A DNA stretch of 43,425 nucleotides from Bradyrhizobium lablabi (GTDB taxonomy: Bacteria > Pseudomonadota > Alphaproteobacteria > Rhizobiales > Xanthobacteraceae): the NCBI RefSeq assembly GCF_018129385.1, contig NZ_JAFCLN010000030.1:1-43425 (forward strand), in the 5' to 3' direction. The notes below the pieces were generated by a model. That model was not told the origin of the DNA and ran no database searches. It was given only the letters and a program-made list of their open reading frames with translations. Numbering within the stretch: the stretch's first letter is position 1; each line of letters opens with the position of its first letter. Positions 17,810-25,736 of the stretch are shown one piece after another. A program made the position numbers and the translations under genes.

Positions 17810-17843
17810 GTCATGATGCGATTTCTTGTAATCGCATCATGAC
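17810..17843 (-). repeat. 14-bp perfect hairpin abutting the XRE regulator stop
   Basis: GTCATGATGCGATT (17810-17823) and AATCGCATCATGAC (17830-17843) form a perfect 14-bp stem with a 6-base loop. It begins immediately after the stop codon of the minus-strand regulator gene. There is no T-run, so if it ends transcripts it would act as a 3' stabiliser or in a factor-dependent way. Confidence 0.7.
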
Positions 17844-18260
17844 TTAGTGCTTCTCGGCGGCTTCGCGCGCCGCGATCTGCTCGACCAGCTCGACGATGCT
17901 GCGGCGGAGTTTTGAATCGCCGATGCGCGTGAAGGCGCGGGTCAGCGCCAGTCCTTCCGAGGTCGCGAGGAAATCGGAGATATAGGCGGGCGAACCGCTC
18001 TCGCCAAAATTTTCGCTGGTGGCGATGCCGCTCGGACCGCCATCGAACAGGAAGGCGACCGGCACCTGCAAGATCTCGGCGATCTGTTGCAGGCGGCTCG
18101 CGCCCACGCGGTTGGTGCCCTTCTCGTATTTCTGCACCTGCTGAAAAGTAAGTCCCAGTGCCTCGCCGAGCTTTTCCTGACTCATGCCCAACATGATGCG
18201 GCGCATTCGCACGCGGCTGCCGACATATTTGTCAACAGGGTTCGGTGCTTTGGTGGACAT
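17844..18260 (-). CDS. XRE-family helix-turn-helix transcriptional regulator
   Basis: Small DNA-binding regulator of 138 residues. The Cro/CI-type helix-turn-helix occupies about residues 16-70 (MLGMSQEKLGEALGLTFQQV as helix-turn-helix, then GTNRVGASRLQQIAEIL). The C-terminal part is helical and acidic (SKLRRSIVELVEQIAA). The ATG at 18260 has AAGGAGAG upstream. It lies downstream of lnt, separated by a 233-base spacer that carries an inverted repeat (18274-18322) and a TTGACA-like hexamer, so it is probably transcribed separately and may be autoregulated. An XRE gene in this position is conserved in rhizobia from memory; the target genes are unknown. Confidence 0.9.
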   Translation of the reverse strand: MSTKAPNPVDKYVGSRVRMRRIMLGMSQEKLGEALGLTFQQVQKYEKGTNRVGASRLQQIAEILQVPVAFLFDGGPSGIATSENFGESGSPAYISDFLATSEGLALTRAFTRIGDSKLRRSIVELVEQIAAREAAEKH

Positions 18261-18273
18261 TCCGTCTCTCCTT

Positions 18274-18322
18274 GAGGCATTTGCGCCTGGGGACGAGGCA
18301 AAACGATCAAGCGCAATGCCTC
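18274..18322 (-). promoter_or_regulatory. Inverted repeat upstream of the XRE regulator
   Basis: GAGGCATTTGCGC (18274-18286) is the inverse of GCGCAATGCCTC (18311-18322) with one extra base. It begins 14 bases upstream of the regulator's ATG and overlaps its Shine-Dalgarno region. It could be an autoregulatory operator or a leader hairpin; neither is proved. A TTGACA hexamer lies further upstream on the minus strand at 18438-18433, but no good -10 matches it. Confidence 0.4.
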
Positions 18323-18493
18323 GGATGCGAGTGCCGTTTCCTCAGAGGGGGAAGTCGTCGAATCAGGACAATTGAGCAACAAGCCGACCGGGGTCGAACA
18401 GCGCGCGCAGAATGCGAATGGCCTCGCCGATATGTCAACAGGCGGAACTTCTGCGGACACCAAATTATTCCCGCTCGAATAAAGAAAATTTCG

Positions 18494-20113
18494 TCATTGG
18501 AAATTCTGCCGCGATAGGCGGCGCACCACGACGAAAGTCAGGGCAATCATGACGAGAATTGCAGCAGGGATGTTCCCGACGCGCGCAAAAACCGTCGGTG
18601 CGATCGCCGCGGGCAGGCCGGCATCCAGCACGCCTTCGAGCCCCAGACCGAGCTGTGCGGCAATACGTCCCATCGGATCGATCACGGCCGAGATGCCGGT
18701 GTTGGCGGCGCGAACCACAGGCAGGCCTTCTTCGATCGCGCGCAGCCGCGCCTGCTGTAGGTGCTGATAGGGGCCGGTCGAGATTCCGAACCAGCCGTCA
18801 TTGGTCAGATTGATGATCCATCCCGGGCGATCGTCGCGGGCTGCAACATTTCCGGGAAAAATCACCTCATAACAAATCAGCGGTAGTGCGCGCGGCGCAT
18901 TGGGAACCGCGAGCGGATGCCGCCGCGTGCCGGCGATGAAGCCGCCCTGCACCTTGGTGAGTTGACTGAAGCCCAGCTTTTCCATCCAGTTTTGGAATGG
19001 CAGGTATTCCCCAAACGGGACCAGGTGCAGCTTGTCATAAACCGACAGCACGCTGCCGTCGTGGTCGATCACGTAGATCGAGTTATAGGCGCGCGTCACC
19101 CTGGTACCGGGCCTCGCATCGTCAGGCGCCCGCACCGAGCCCGTGATCAGCACGGTGCCCTTGGGCAGCAATTCGGCGATCTGCGCCATCGCATCCGCCT
19201 CGCGGGTGAGGAAGAACGGAAAAGCGGATTCGGGCCAGATCAGGATGGTGGCGTCGCGCACGCCGGTGGCATTCGGCCCCGAGGAGCGATCCGACAAGGT
19301 CAGGTATTTCTGCATCACCTCCGCCTTGGCGGAGTAATTGAACTTCACGTCCTGCTGGAGATTGGGCTGCATGATGCGCAGCTTGACGCCGGCAACCAAT
19401 TTGGTCGGCTGCATCGAAAGCCTGATGGCGCCGAGCGCGCCCATCGCGACCAGCAGCGCGAGCGCGGACGCAGGCCAGATCCACGGCCGGCGGCCGGATG
19501 CTTTTCCATCGATCAGCGCCGCGGGGCTCGCGAAGATTGCAACCGTCAGAAAGGTCATTCCCCACAGCCCGATCAGCGATGCGACCTGGGCCAGCGCCAG
19601 CGGCTCCGACAGCGCGTAGCCGAACGCATTCCAGGGAAAGCCGGTGAGCAGATGCCCGCGCAGCCATTCGCTGACCGTGAGGCTGACGGCGAGCGCCAGC
19701 ACGCGCGAGGCGTCTTTTGTCCAGATCAGCCGCGCCATCGCAAAGCCGAGCGCGGTGTAGAGCGCAAGATAAGAGGGCAGGCCCAGCACGGCGAACGGCG
19801 TCAGCCATGCAAATGTCTGCGCGTCGACAAAGAAGGCGTAGCCGGTCCAGTACAGTCCCGGCACGAAATAGCCGAGCCCGAAGCAGAAGCCGGATAGCGC
19901 GGCGGCCGGCACGCCGCGCCATCGCCCGCCGGCCGCGCCGTCGATCAGCCAGACCGCGACCGGAAAGGTCAGGAACAGCACCGGCCAGGCGTTGAATGGC
20001 GCCATCGCCAGCACCGACAATGCGCCGGCCGCCATCGCAATGACTGCGCGCTTCCATCCCCAGGTCAGGAGGATCGAAAGCGCGGCTGCATGAAGCTTGT
20101 CGATTACCCTCAC
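18494..20113 (-). CDS. lnt: Apolipoprotein N-acyltransferase
   Basis: Inner-membrane enzyme that adds the third acyl chain to lipoproteins. In 539 residues, several membrane segments occupy about residues 20-230, followed by a periplasmic nitrilase-fold domain. The catalytic triad is visible: Glu295 (IWPESAFPF), Lys361 (YDKLHLVPFGEYLP) and Cys414 (LICYEVIFPG). A last membrane segment is at the C-terminus. The start is a GTG that overlaps the corC stop (GTGA). corC-lnt is a standard pairing in proteobacteria. Lipoproteins such as the one at 39089 would be substrates. Confidence 0.96.
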   Translation of the reverse strand: MRVIDKLHAAALSILLTWGWKRAVIAMAAGALSVLAMAPFNAWPVLFLTFPVAVWLIDGAAGGRWRGVPAAALSGFCFGLGYFVPGLYWTGYAFFVDAQTFAWLTPFAVLGLPSYLALYTALGFAMARLIWTKDASRVLALAVSLTVSEWLRGHLLTGFPWNAFGYALSEPLALAQVASLIGLWGMTFLTVAIFASPAALIDGKASGRRPWIWPASALALLVAMGALGAIRLSMQPTKLVAGVKLRIMQPNLQQDVKFNYSAKAEVMQKYLTLSDRSSGPNATGVRDATILIWPESAFPFFLTREADAMAQIAELLPKGTVLITGSVRAPDDARPGTRVTRAYNSIYVIDHDGSVLSVYDKLHLVPFGEYLPFQNWMEKLGFSQLTKVQGGFIAGTRRHPLAVPNAPRALPLICYEVIFPGNVAARDDRPGWIINLTNDGWFGISTGPYQHLQQARLRAIEEGLPVVRAANTGISAVIDPMGRIAAQLGLGLEGVLDAGLPAAIAPTVFARVGNIPAAILVMIALTFVVVRRLSRQNFQ

Positions 20114-21243
20114 CGCGTGCCGGCTCCATCGCCGGTTGGCGGAGCCGGATTGTCACCGGCCGGGGGCGGCTGGCCCTGCTCGGGAGCAGGCTGACCTTGC
20201 TCGGGGGAAGCGTCGCGACGACGCCTTGTGGGCGGGGCCGGGCGCTCCTTGCGCGTGGCGATGCGCAGGCGCTTGACGCGCCTTGGATCGGCATCGAGCA
20301 CCTCGACCTCGAAATTGCCGGGCCCCGAAATCACTTCGCCGCGCACCGGCAGACGGCCGACATGCGACACCAGATAGCCGCCGAGCGTCTCGACATCTTC
20401 GCCCGCTTCGCCGGTGACAAAATCCTCGCCGATCACGGTGCGGACATCATCGAGGCTCGCGCGCGCATCCGCGATGAACGAATTGTCGGCCTGCCGCACG
20501 ATCGACGGCGGCTCGTCACTGTCGTGCTCGTCGTCGATCTCGCCGACGATCTGCTCGACGATATCCTCGATCGAGACGAGGCCGTCGGTGCCGCCATATT
20601 CGTCGACCACCAGCGCCAGATGGATGCGCGAGGCCTGCATCTGCGCGAGCAGATCGATCGCCCGCATCGACGGCGGCACGTAAAGCAGCTTTCGGATGAT
20701 GTTCGCATCGGCAAGCGGCAGCGCGAGATCGACCGCACGCAGATCGAGGCCGGCAGGCAGCGGCTTCTTGCGCCTCGTCTTGGCGACCTCGCCCACCTTT
20801 GCCTTCGCCGTGATGAAGGCGAGCAGGTCGCGGATGTGCACCATGCCCTCGGGATCGTCGAGCGTCTCGTTATAGACGACGAGGCGCGAATGCGCCGCGC
20901 TCTCGAACAGGCTCATCAATTCGCCGAGCGGGATGTCGCGTTTGACCGCCACGATGTCGGCGCGATGCACCATGACGTCGGCGATGCGCCGCTCGTGCAG
21001 GCCTAGGATGTTGCGCAGCATGGTGCGCTCGATCGCGGAGAAGCCGACATCGTCCGGCTGCGATGCGTCCAGCACCACCTTCAGGTCGTCGCGCACCGAT
21101 CCCGGCTTCCAGCCGAACAGCGTGCGGATCGCGCGCACCAGCCAGTTGTCGTTGGCCGGGCGCAGCACTTCGCCTTCTTGCACCACCGCCGGCAGGTTGG
21201 GCGTGTTGCGCGGATTGTTCTGGGTAGGGTCGGAGTCCGGCAT
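20110..21243 (-). CDS. corC: CBS-domain protein of the HlyC/CorC family
   Basis: A cytosolic 377-residue protein with two CBS domains (about residues 80-200; ADVMVHRADIVAVKRDIPL and AIDLLAQMQASRIHLALVVD) and a C-terminal CorC_HlyC domain (LGGYLVSHVGRLPVRGEV). It lacks the membrane DUF21 domain of longer relatives. The family is associated with Mg2+/Co2+ efflux or is annotated as hemolysin; the biochemical role of the short form is unclear. The tail is a Pro/Gln-rich stretch with two near-identical PEQGQP units. It overlaps lnt by four bases and is one base from ybeY, so it belongs to the miaB-phoH-ybeY-corC-lnt operon. Confidence 0.92.
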   Translation of the reverse strand: MPDSDPTQNNPRNTPNLPAVVQEGEVLRPANDNWLVRAIRTLFGWKPGSVRDDLKVVLDASQPDDVGFSAIERTMLRNILGLHERRIADVMVHRADIVAVKRDIPLGELMSLFESAAHSRLVVYNETLDDPEGMVHIRDLLAFITAKAKVGEVAKTRRKKPLPAGLDLRAVDLALPLADANIIRKLLYVPPSMRAIDLLAQMQASRIHLALVVDEYGGTDGLVSIEDIVEQIVGEIDDEHDSDEPPSIVRQADNSFIADARASLDDVRTVIGEDFVTGEAGEDVETLGGYLVSHVGRLPVRGEVISGPGNFEVEVLDADPRRVKRLRIATRKERPAPPTRRRRDASPEQGQPAPEQGQPPPAGDNPAPPTGDGAGTR

Positions 21244-21244
21244 G

Positions 21245-21754
21245 TCAGTTCACCCGCTCCCGATCCGCGTAGGGATCGGGAATGCCGAGCTGCGCAAGAA
21301 TTTCGCGCTCGAGGCTTTCCATCGCCTCGGCCTCGTCGTTGCTCTCGTGATCGTAGCCGATCAGATGTAGAAAGCCGTGAACGGCGAGATGGCTGAGGTG
21401 ATGATCGAACGGCTTGTGTTCCTCGTCGGCCTCGCGCCGGGTCGTCTGATAGGCGATCGCAATATCGCCCAGCATGCGCGGCGCATCGTCCGGCCCGACC
21501 GGACCGGTCGGCTGTAGCGCGGGGAACGACAGCACATTCGTCGCTTTGTCGATGCCGCGCCAGTTATGATTCAGCGTGCGGATTCCGTCATCGTCGGTCA
21601 GCATCACCGCGAGTTCGGCATCCTCGGTGTCGGCGTCGGCCATTTCGGCGGCCGCTTCGATGGCGCGGTGGATCACGGCTTCGGCCGCGGGCTCGTTCTG
21701 CCAGCAATCGGCGGTGATGAGGACTTCGGTCTGGGGCAGGGCAGGGCGTGCCAT
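21245..21754 (-). CDS. ybeY: Endoribonuclease/rRNA maturation factor YbeY
   Basis: Single-strand-specific metal-dependent endoribonuclease involved in 16S rRNA 3'-end maturation and ribosome quality control. The zinc-binding signature HGFLHLIGYDH is intact and is followed by EAEAMESLEREIL. The ATG at 21754 (MARPALPQTEVL) gives 169 residues, normal for the family. A TTG at 21823 that overlaps the phoH stop (TTGA) would add 23 residues rich in Gln/Ser/Arg and is less likely. It lies between phoH and corC as in most proteobacteria. Confidence 0.94.
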   Translation of the reverse strand: MARPALPQTEVLITADCWQNEPAAEAVIHRAIEAAAEMADADTEDAELAVMLTDDDGIRTLNHNWRGIDKATNVLSFPALQPTGPVGPDDAPRMLGDIAIAYQTTRREADEEHKPFDHHLSHLAVHGFLHLIGYDHESNDEAEAMESLEREILAQLGIPDPYADRERVN

Positions 21755-21819
21755 CGTTCTGGAATGTTGGTGACGGCCGGAACCCGATTGCTTGGGGTTG
21801 CCGGCGGTTATTTGTCGTT

Positions 21820-22875
21820 TCAAGATTTTCCGGTTGCCGGTTTCTGCGGCAATCCCTCATAGGCGGCGACGATGCGCGCCACCAGCTCGTGGCGGATGAC
21901 GTCTTCGGCCGTGAATTTCACCTGTGCGATGCCCTCGACCCCATCGAGCAGCTTCACCGCTTCCGCAAGGCCGGAAGCCTGGCCGTGCGGCAGATCGATC
22001 TGCGACGGGTCGCCCGTGACGATCATACGGCTGTTTTCGCCAAGGCGGGTCAGGAACATCTTCATCTGCATCGATGTGGTGTTCTGCGCCTCGTCCAGGA
22101 TGATGACGGCGTTGGTCAGCGTGCGGCCGCGCATGAAGGCGAGCGGCGCGATCTCGATCTCGCCGCCCTGTAGCGCGCGCTCGACGATCCGCGCATCCAT
22201 CAAATCGTACAGCGCGTCATAGATCGGCCGCAGGTAAGGATCGACCTTTTCGCGCAAATCGCCGGGCAGGAAGCCGAGCCGTTCGCCGGCTTCCACCGCC
22301 GGCCGCGACAGAATGATGCGATCGACTTCCTTGCGCTCGAACAATTGCGCGGCATAGGCCACCGCCAGCCACGTTTTGCCGGTGCCGGCCGGGCCGACGC
22401 CGAACACCAGCTCGTGGCGTTTTAGCGCGCGGATATATGAATCCTGGGCGGCGGTGCGGGCGCGCACCGGACGCTTGCGCAAGTTGATGGTCTCGAACTG
22501 CGACTTCGCGGCCTTGGCGTCGTATTCGAACAGCGAGCCTTGCGCGATGACGGCGCGGATGGCGCCCTCGACGTCGCCCTGCGCCAGATCCTGGCCTTGC
22601 GTGGCCTGCGCATACAGCGTCTCCAGCACCCGCCGCGCTGCATCGCAGCCGTCGCGGCTGCCGGCGATGGAGATGTGATTGCCGCGGGAATCGACCACGA
22701 CGCCGAGCCGGCGCTCGATCAGCGCAAGGTTCTGGCCGTAAGGGCCGACGAGGGCGGAAACGGCGCGGTTGTCGTCGAAATCGATGACGACTTGCGTTTC
22801 GGGCGGTATCTGCATGTCGCGGTCAAGTTTGCGGCTGGGAGCGAGCGAAGACGAATCCGATGCGCTTTTAGGCAA
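21820..22875 (-). CDS. ybeZ: PhoH-like ATPase (YbeZ)
   Basis: Cytoplasmic ATPase of the PhoH family, functionally linked to YbeY. It has 351 residues, a Walker A motif GPAGTGKTWLAVA and a Walker B motif VIILDEAQNTT. The N-terminal KH-like part is ALIERRLGVVVDSRGNHISI. The usual start is taken as a TTG at 22875 with GGAG upstream inside the end of miaB; an ATG at 22815 (MQIPPETQ) is a credible shorter start. The stop overlaps the alternative ybeY TTG. Part of the miaB-phoH-ybeY-corC-lnt operon. Confidence 0.93.
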   Translation of the reverse strand: MPKSASDSSSLAPSRKLDRDMQIPPETQVVIDFDDNRAVSALVGPYGQNLALIERRLGVVVDSRGNHISIAGSRDGCDAARRVLETLYAQATQGQDLAQGDVEGAIRAVIAQGSLFEYDAKAAKSQFETINLRKRPVRARTAAQDSYIRALKRHELVFGVGPAGTGKTWLAVAYAAQLFERKEVDRIILSRPAVEAGERLGFLPGDLREKVDPYLRPIYDALYDLMDARIVERALQGGEIEIAPLAFMRGRTLTNAVIILDEAQNTTSMQMKMFLTRLGENSRMIVTGDPSQIDLPHGQASGLAEAVKLLDGVEGIAQVKFTAEDVIRHELVARIVAAYEGLPQKPATGKS

Positions 22876-22879
22876 GGGT

Positions 22880-24280
22880 TCAGGCTCCAGTAGATATCTG
22901 CGAATGCGCTGACGGCGCGGATGCGATCGGCCGCGACGCGAGACGGCCGAGCAGGCTGTAGCGCTCGAGGCTCTCGATGCTGACAGGGCGAATCTGTCCG
23001 ATGATGTCGGGTGAAGCCATCACATGCGCGGGCTGTAGGTAGGCGGTGCGGCCGACGATCTGGCCTTCCTTGCGCGCGGGCCGTTCGAACAGCACATCGA
23101 CCGTTGAGCCAATCGCCGCCAGGTTGAAGGCCGATTGCTGACTGTCGATCAATTGCTGGAGCCGCTCCAATCGCTCGTCCATCTCGCCTGCTGACACCAT
23201 CTCCGGCATGTCCGCCGCCGGCGTCCCGGGCCGCGGCGAATACTTGAATGAATAGGCGGCAGCGTATCCGATTTGTGTGACGAGGGCGAGGGTCGCAGAA
23301 AAATCTTCTTCGGTTTCACCGGGAAAACCCACGATAAAATCCGATGAAAATGCAATGTCTTGGCGCGCGGCGCGGAAACGATCGATGACGGCGTGGTATT
23401 CCGCGGCGGTATGCCTGCGGTTCATCGCCGAGAGGATGCGGTCGGATCCCGATTGCACCGGCAGATGCACGAACGGCATCAATTCGCACAAGTCCCGATG
23501 CGCCGCGATCAGGCTGTCGTCGACGTCGTTCGGATGACTGGTGGAATAGCGCAGCCGGGCGATGCCGGGGATATCGGCCAGGCGGTGCAGCAGTTTTCCG
23601 AGCGGCCATGCGCGGCCATCCGGACCGTCGCCATGGTAGGCGTTGACGTTCTGGCCGATCAGCGTGATCTCGCGCACGCCGTGGTCGGCGAGCCGCGTCA
23701 CGTCGTCGATGATCTTTGCGACGGGGCGCGAAACTTCGGCGCCGCGCGTATAGGGCACGACGCAGAACGTGCAGAACTTGTCGCAGCCTTCCTGCACCGT
23801 GACGAAGGCGGAAATGCCGCGCGAACGAATCGCATCCGGCTTCGGCGGCGGCAGGAAGCCAAACTTGTCCTGCACCGGAAACTCGGTTTCCAGCGCGCGT
23901 CCGTCGCGCTTCGCCTTCGCCAACAGTTGCGGCAAATGATGATAGCTTTGCGGGCCGACCACGACGTCGACGACGGGCGCGCGGCGGATGATCTCTTCGC
24001 CCTCGGCCTGCGCCACGCAGCCGGCCACCGCGATGTTCATCTGGCGCCCGTTGCGTGCGGCCTCGTCCTTCATCACCCGCAGCCGTCCGAGTTCGGAATA
24101 GACCTTTTCCGAGGCCTTTTCGCGGATGTGGCAGGTGTTGAGGATGACGAGGTCCGCATCGTCAGCGCTCGCCGTCTCAACAAAGCCCTCGCCTGCCAGC
24201 GTGTCCACCATGCGCTGGGCATCGTAGACGTTCATCTGGCAGCCATAGGACTTGATATGCAGCTTGCGCGGCGGCGTCAT
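22880..24280 (-). CDS. miaB: tRNA-2-methylthio-N6-dimethylallyladenosine synthase MiaB
   Basis: Radical SAM methylthiotransferase that adds the 2-methylthio group to i6A37 of tRNAs. It has 466 residues. The N-terminal UPF0004 domain binds the second 4Fe-4S cluster (SYGCQMNVYDAQRM, NTCHIREKASEKVY, and a Cys in VAGCVAQAEG). The radical SAM motif is CDKFCTFCVVPYTRG. A C-terminal TRAM domain is present (GSTVDVLFERPARKEGQIVG). The ATG at 24280 (MTPPRKLHIKSYGC) matches relatives; longer in-frame starts (24310, 24328) add only low-complexity residues. First gene of its operon; its 5' side faces the toxin-antitoxin pair. Confidence 0.96.
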   Translation of the reverse strand: MTPPRKLHIKSYGCQMNVYDAQRMVDTLAGEGFVETASADDADLVILNTCHIREKASEKVYSELGRLRVMKDEAARNGRQMNIAVAGCVAQAEGEEIIRRAPVVDVVVGPQSYHHLPQLLAKAKRDGRALETEFPVQDKFGFLPPPKPDAIRSRGISAFVTVQEGCDKFCTFCVVPYTRGAEVSRPVAKIIDDVTRLADHGVREITLIGQNVNAYHGDGPDGRAWPLGKLLHRLADIPGIARLRYSTSHPNDVDDSLIAAHRDLCELMPFVHLPVQSGSDRILSAMNRRHTAAEYHAVIDRFRAARQDIAFSSDFIVGFPGETEEDFSATLALVTQIGYAAAYSFKYSPRPGTPAADMPEMVSAGEMDERLERLQQLIDSQQSAFNLAAIGSTVDVLFERPARKEGQIVGRTAYLQPAHVMASPDIIGQIRPVSIESLERYSLLGRLASRPIASAPSAHSQISTGA

Positions 24281-24390
24281 GGAACCTGGTCGGGGAGCAA
24301 GCGGCGCCATCCGCGCCGCAGGGCTCAATTATAGCCTACAGGGGCGAAAATCCAGCGGCAGGGCTGCCTTTATTGGGTCATGGCGCCGTC

Positions 24391-24419
24391 TTGCGGATAT
24401 CTCAAAAATAAGATATGCA
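24391..24419 (+). promoter_or_regulatory. Candidate promoter and operator of the toxin-antitoxin pair
   Basis: TTGCGG (24391-24396) and TATGCA (24414-24419) are spaced by 17 bases. Between and overlapping them ATATCT (24397-24402) and AGATAT (24411-24416) form a perfect inverted repeat with an 8-base spacer, suitable as an operator for the XRE antitoxin. A transcript starting 6-7 bases later would begin about at the toxin's GTG (24426). All of this is inferred from pattern. Confidence 0.45.
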
Positions 24420-24425
24420 AGTGGT

Positions 24426-24749
24426 GTGGCTTGGCGGGTGGATATCCTCAACGAAACGGTCGCTGCGGAGATCGCCGCTCTTCCAGATGACATGCAGGCA
24501 CGTTTTTTACGGCTTGCGGAGCGGATCGCATCTGTGTGGCTGGAAAGCCTGAGTGAGCCGCACGTCAAGCATCTGGAAGGGAAGCTGTGGGAACTGCGGC
24601 TGACAGGCCGCGACGGAATCGCACGCGCTCTTTACGTCACGGCGATCGGCCGGAGGGTCGTGGTGGTACGTGCGTTCGTCAAGAAAACGCAGAAAACGCC
24701 GCGGAGCGAGATCGAACGCGCACTGCGGCGAGCAACGGAGATCAAATGA
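24426..24749 (+). CDS. Type II toxin, RelE/HigB-like (Gp49 family)
   Basis: Probable ribosome-dependent mRNA interferase of the phage-derived Gp49/HigB family; 107 residues. Family segments are HVKHLEGKLWELRLTGRDGI, ARALYVTAIGRRVVVVRAFV and the basic KKTQKTPRSEIERALRRA. The GTG at 24426 gives the family-typical beginning MAWRVDILNE; no ATG in frame is suitable. Its stop overlaps the antitoxin ATG (ATGA), so the two are coupled, with the toxin first as in higBA systems. It is inserted between miaB and the HAD gene, on the opposite strand to the whole neighbourhood. Confidence 0.88.
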   Translation: MAWRVDILNETVAAEIAALPDDMQARFLRLAERIASVWLESLSEPHVKHLEGKLWELRLTGRDGIARALYVTAIGRRVVVVRAFVKKTQKTPRSEIERALRRATEIK

Positions 24750-25027
24750 CCATCCCGTTCGAAAAGCTTAAGGCTCGCCTCCTTGCTAATCCAAAGGTCA
24801 AGGCAGAGTACGATGCGCTCGCGCCTGAGTTCGAGATTGCCGCCGAACTGCTTCGAGCTCGCGTGCGGGCAGGTCTTTCACAAGCTGAACTGGCCGCGCG
24901 AATGCGTACCAGTCAGTCCACGATTGCCCGGCTGGAAAGCGGTCAAACGCTGCCGAGCACAAAGACGTTGCTGCGCTATGCGGAGGCGACCGGTAGCAAG
25001 TTTCACGTGCGGCTATCAGCTGCCTAG
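24746..25027 (+). CDS. XRE-type antitoxin (HigA-like)
   Basis: A 93-residue antitoxin paired with the preceding toxin. The helix-turn-helix lies at about residues 40-62 (AGLSQAELAARMRTSQSTIA), followed by LESGQTLPSTKTLLRYAEAT, a standard XRE arrangement. The N-terminal half (KARLLANPKVKAEYDAL) is the usual toxin-contacting helical region of this antitoxin group. It probably represses its own promoter at 24391-24419. The end overlaps the HAD hydrolase gene by four bases in convergent orientation. Confidence 0.9.
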   Translation: MTIPFEKLKARLLANPKVKAEYDALAPEFEIAAELLRARVRAGLSQAELAARMRTSQSTIARLESGQTLPSTKTLLRYAEATGSKFHVRLSAA

Positions 25028-25716
25028 CAGGATAATCTAGCCGGCCACTGGTGCGAATCGACTCTGCGGACCAGTTCCGGCAATTGCCGCATGTCGTCGA
25101 ACACCACAGCCGCGCCCGCTTTGCGCAGCTTGTCGGCATGGCCCGGCTGGCAGTGGCTGCCGCCATGGAAACCGAGCACGGTCATCCCGGCGGCGCGGGC
25201 GCCGGTGACGCCGGGAACGCTGTCCTCGATCACGACGCAGCGCTCTGCCGCGACACCCATCTGCCGGGCCGCGAACAGGAACAGATCCGGCGCGGGCTTG
25301 CCGCGCTTGACCTGGGTGCCGGAGAAAATGTGCGGTGCGAGCTGCTCGTAGAGCCCGGCGCATTCGAGGCCGTGGCGGATTTTTTCCGGCGTGCCGCTGG
25401 AGGCCACGCATTTCGGCAGATCGATCGCCGCAATTGCCGCGGCAACGCCGGCAATGGCCTTGAGGTCGCCGGCGTAGAATTTCAGCGTCGCTTCCTTCAC
25501 CTGCGCCTCGAAATCACCGGGAAGCGCTCGCCCGATCTCGCGCTCGATGATCATTCGCGCCTCGCGGTCCGACACGCCGAGGAAACGGTGCAGCACCTGT
25601 TCCTCGGTGATCGGATAGCCGTGACGGGTCAGCGTCTCAGCATGGGCGCGGCAGGATATGACTTCGCTGTCGACCAGCACGCCGTCGCAGTCAAAGATGA
25701 CGAGATCTAGATTCAC
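25024..25716 (-). CDS. HAD-superfamily phosphatase (subfamily IA)
   Basis: Probable cytoplasmic sugar- or nucleotide-phosphate phosphatase or phosphoglucomutase-like enzyme; 230 residues. HAD motif I is IFDCDGVLVDSE with both aspartates, motif II is ASSGTP, and the motif III/IV region is KPAPDLFLFAARQMG and VIEDSVPGVTGARAAGM. The cap domain is the four-helix type between motifs I and II. The GTG at 25716 gives MNLDLVIFDCDG; a TTG at 25740 that overlaps the fur stop (TTGA) would add eight residues. It follows fur closely. The substrate cannot be assigned. Confidence 0.9.
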   Translation of the reverse strand: MNLDLVIFDCDGVLVDSEVISCRAHAETLTRHGYPITEEQVLHRFLGVSDREARMIIEREIGRALPGDFEAQVKEATLKFYAGDLKAIAGVAAAIAAIDLPKCVASSGTPEKIRHGLECAGLYEQLAPHIFSGTQVKRGKPAPDLFLFAARQMGVAAERCVVIEDSVPGVTGARAAGMTVLGFHGGSHCQPGHADKLRKAGAAVVFDDMRQLPELVRRVDSHQWPARLSC

Positions 25717-25736
25717 GTTGATGAGACGTCCCGCGA

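Noticed and set aside
18261..18493. metK or a SAM-II riboswitch in the spacer before the XRE regulator
   Set aside because: No open frame of that length and no recognisable SAM-II core in the 233 bases.
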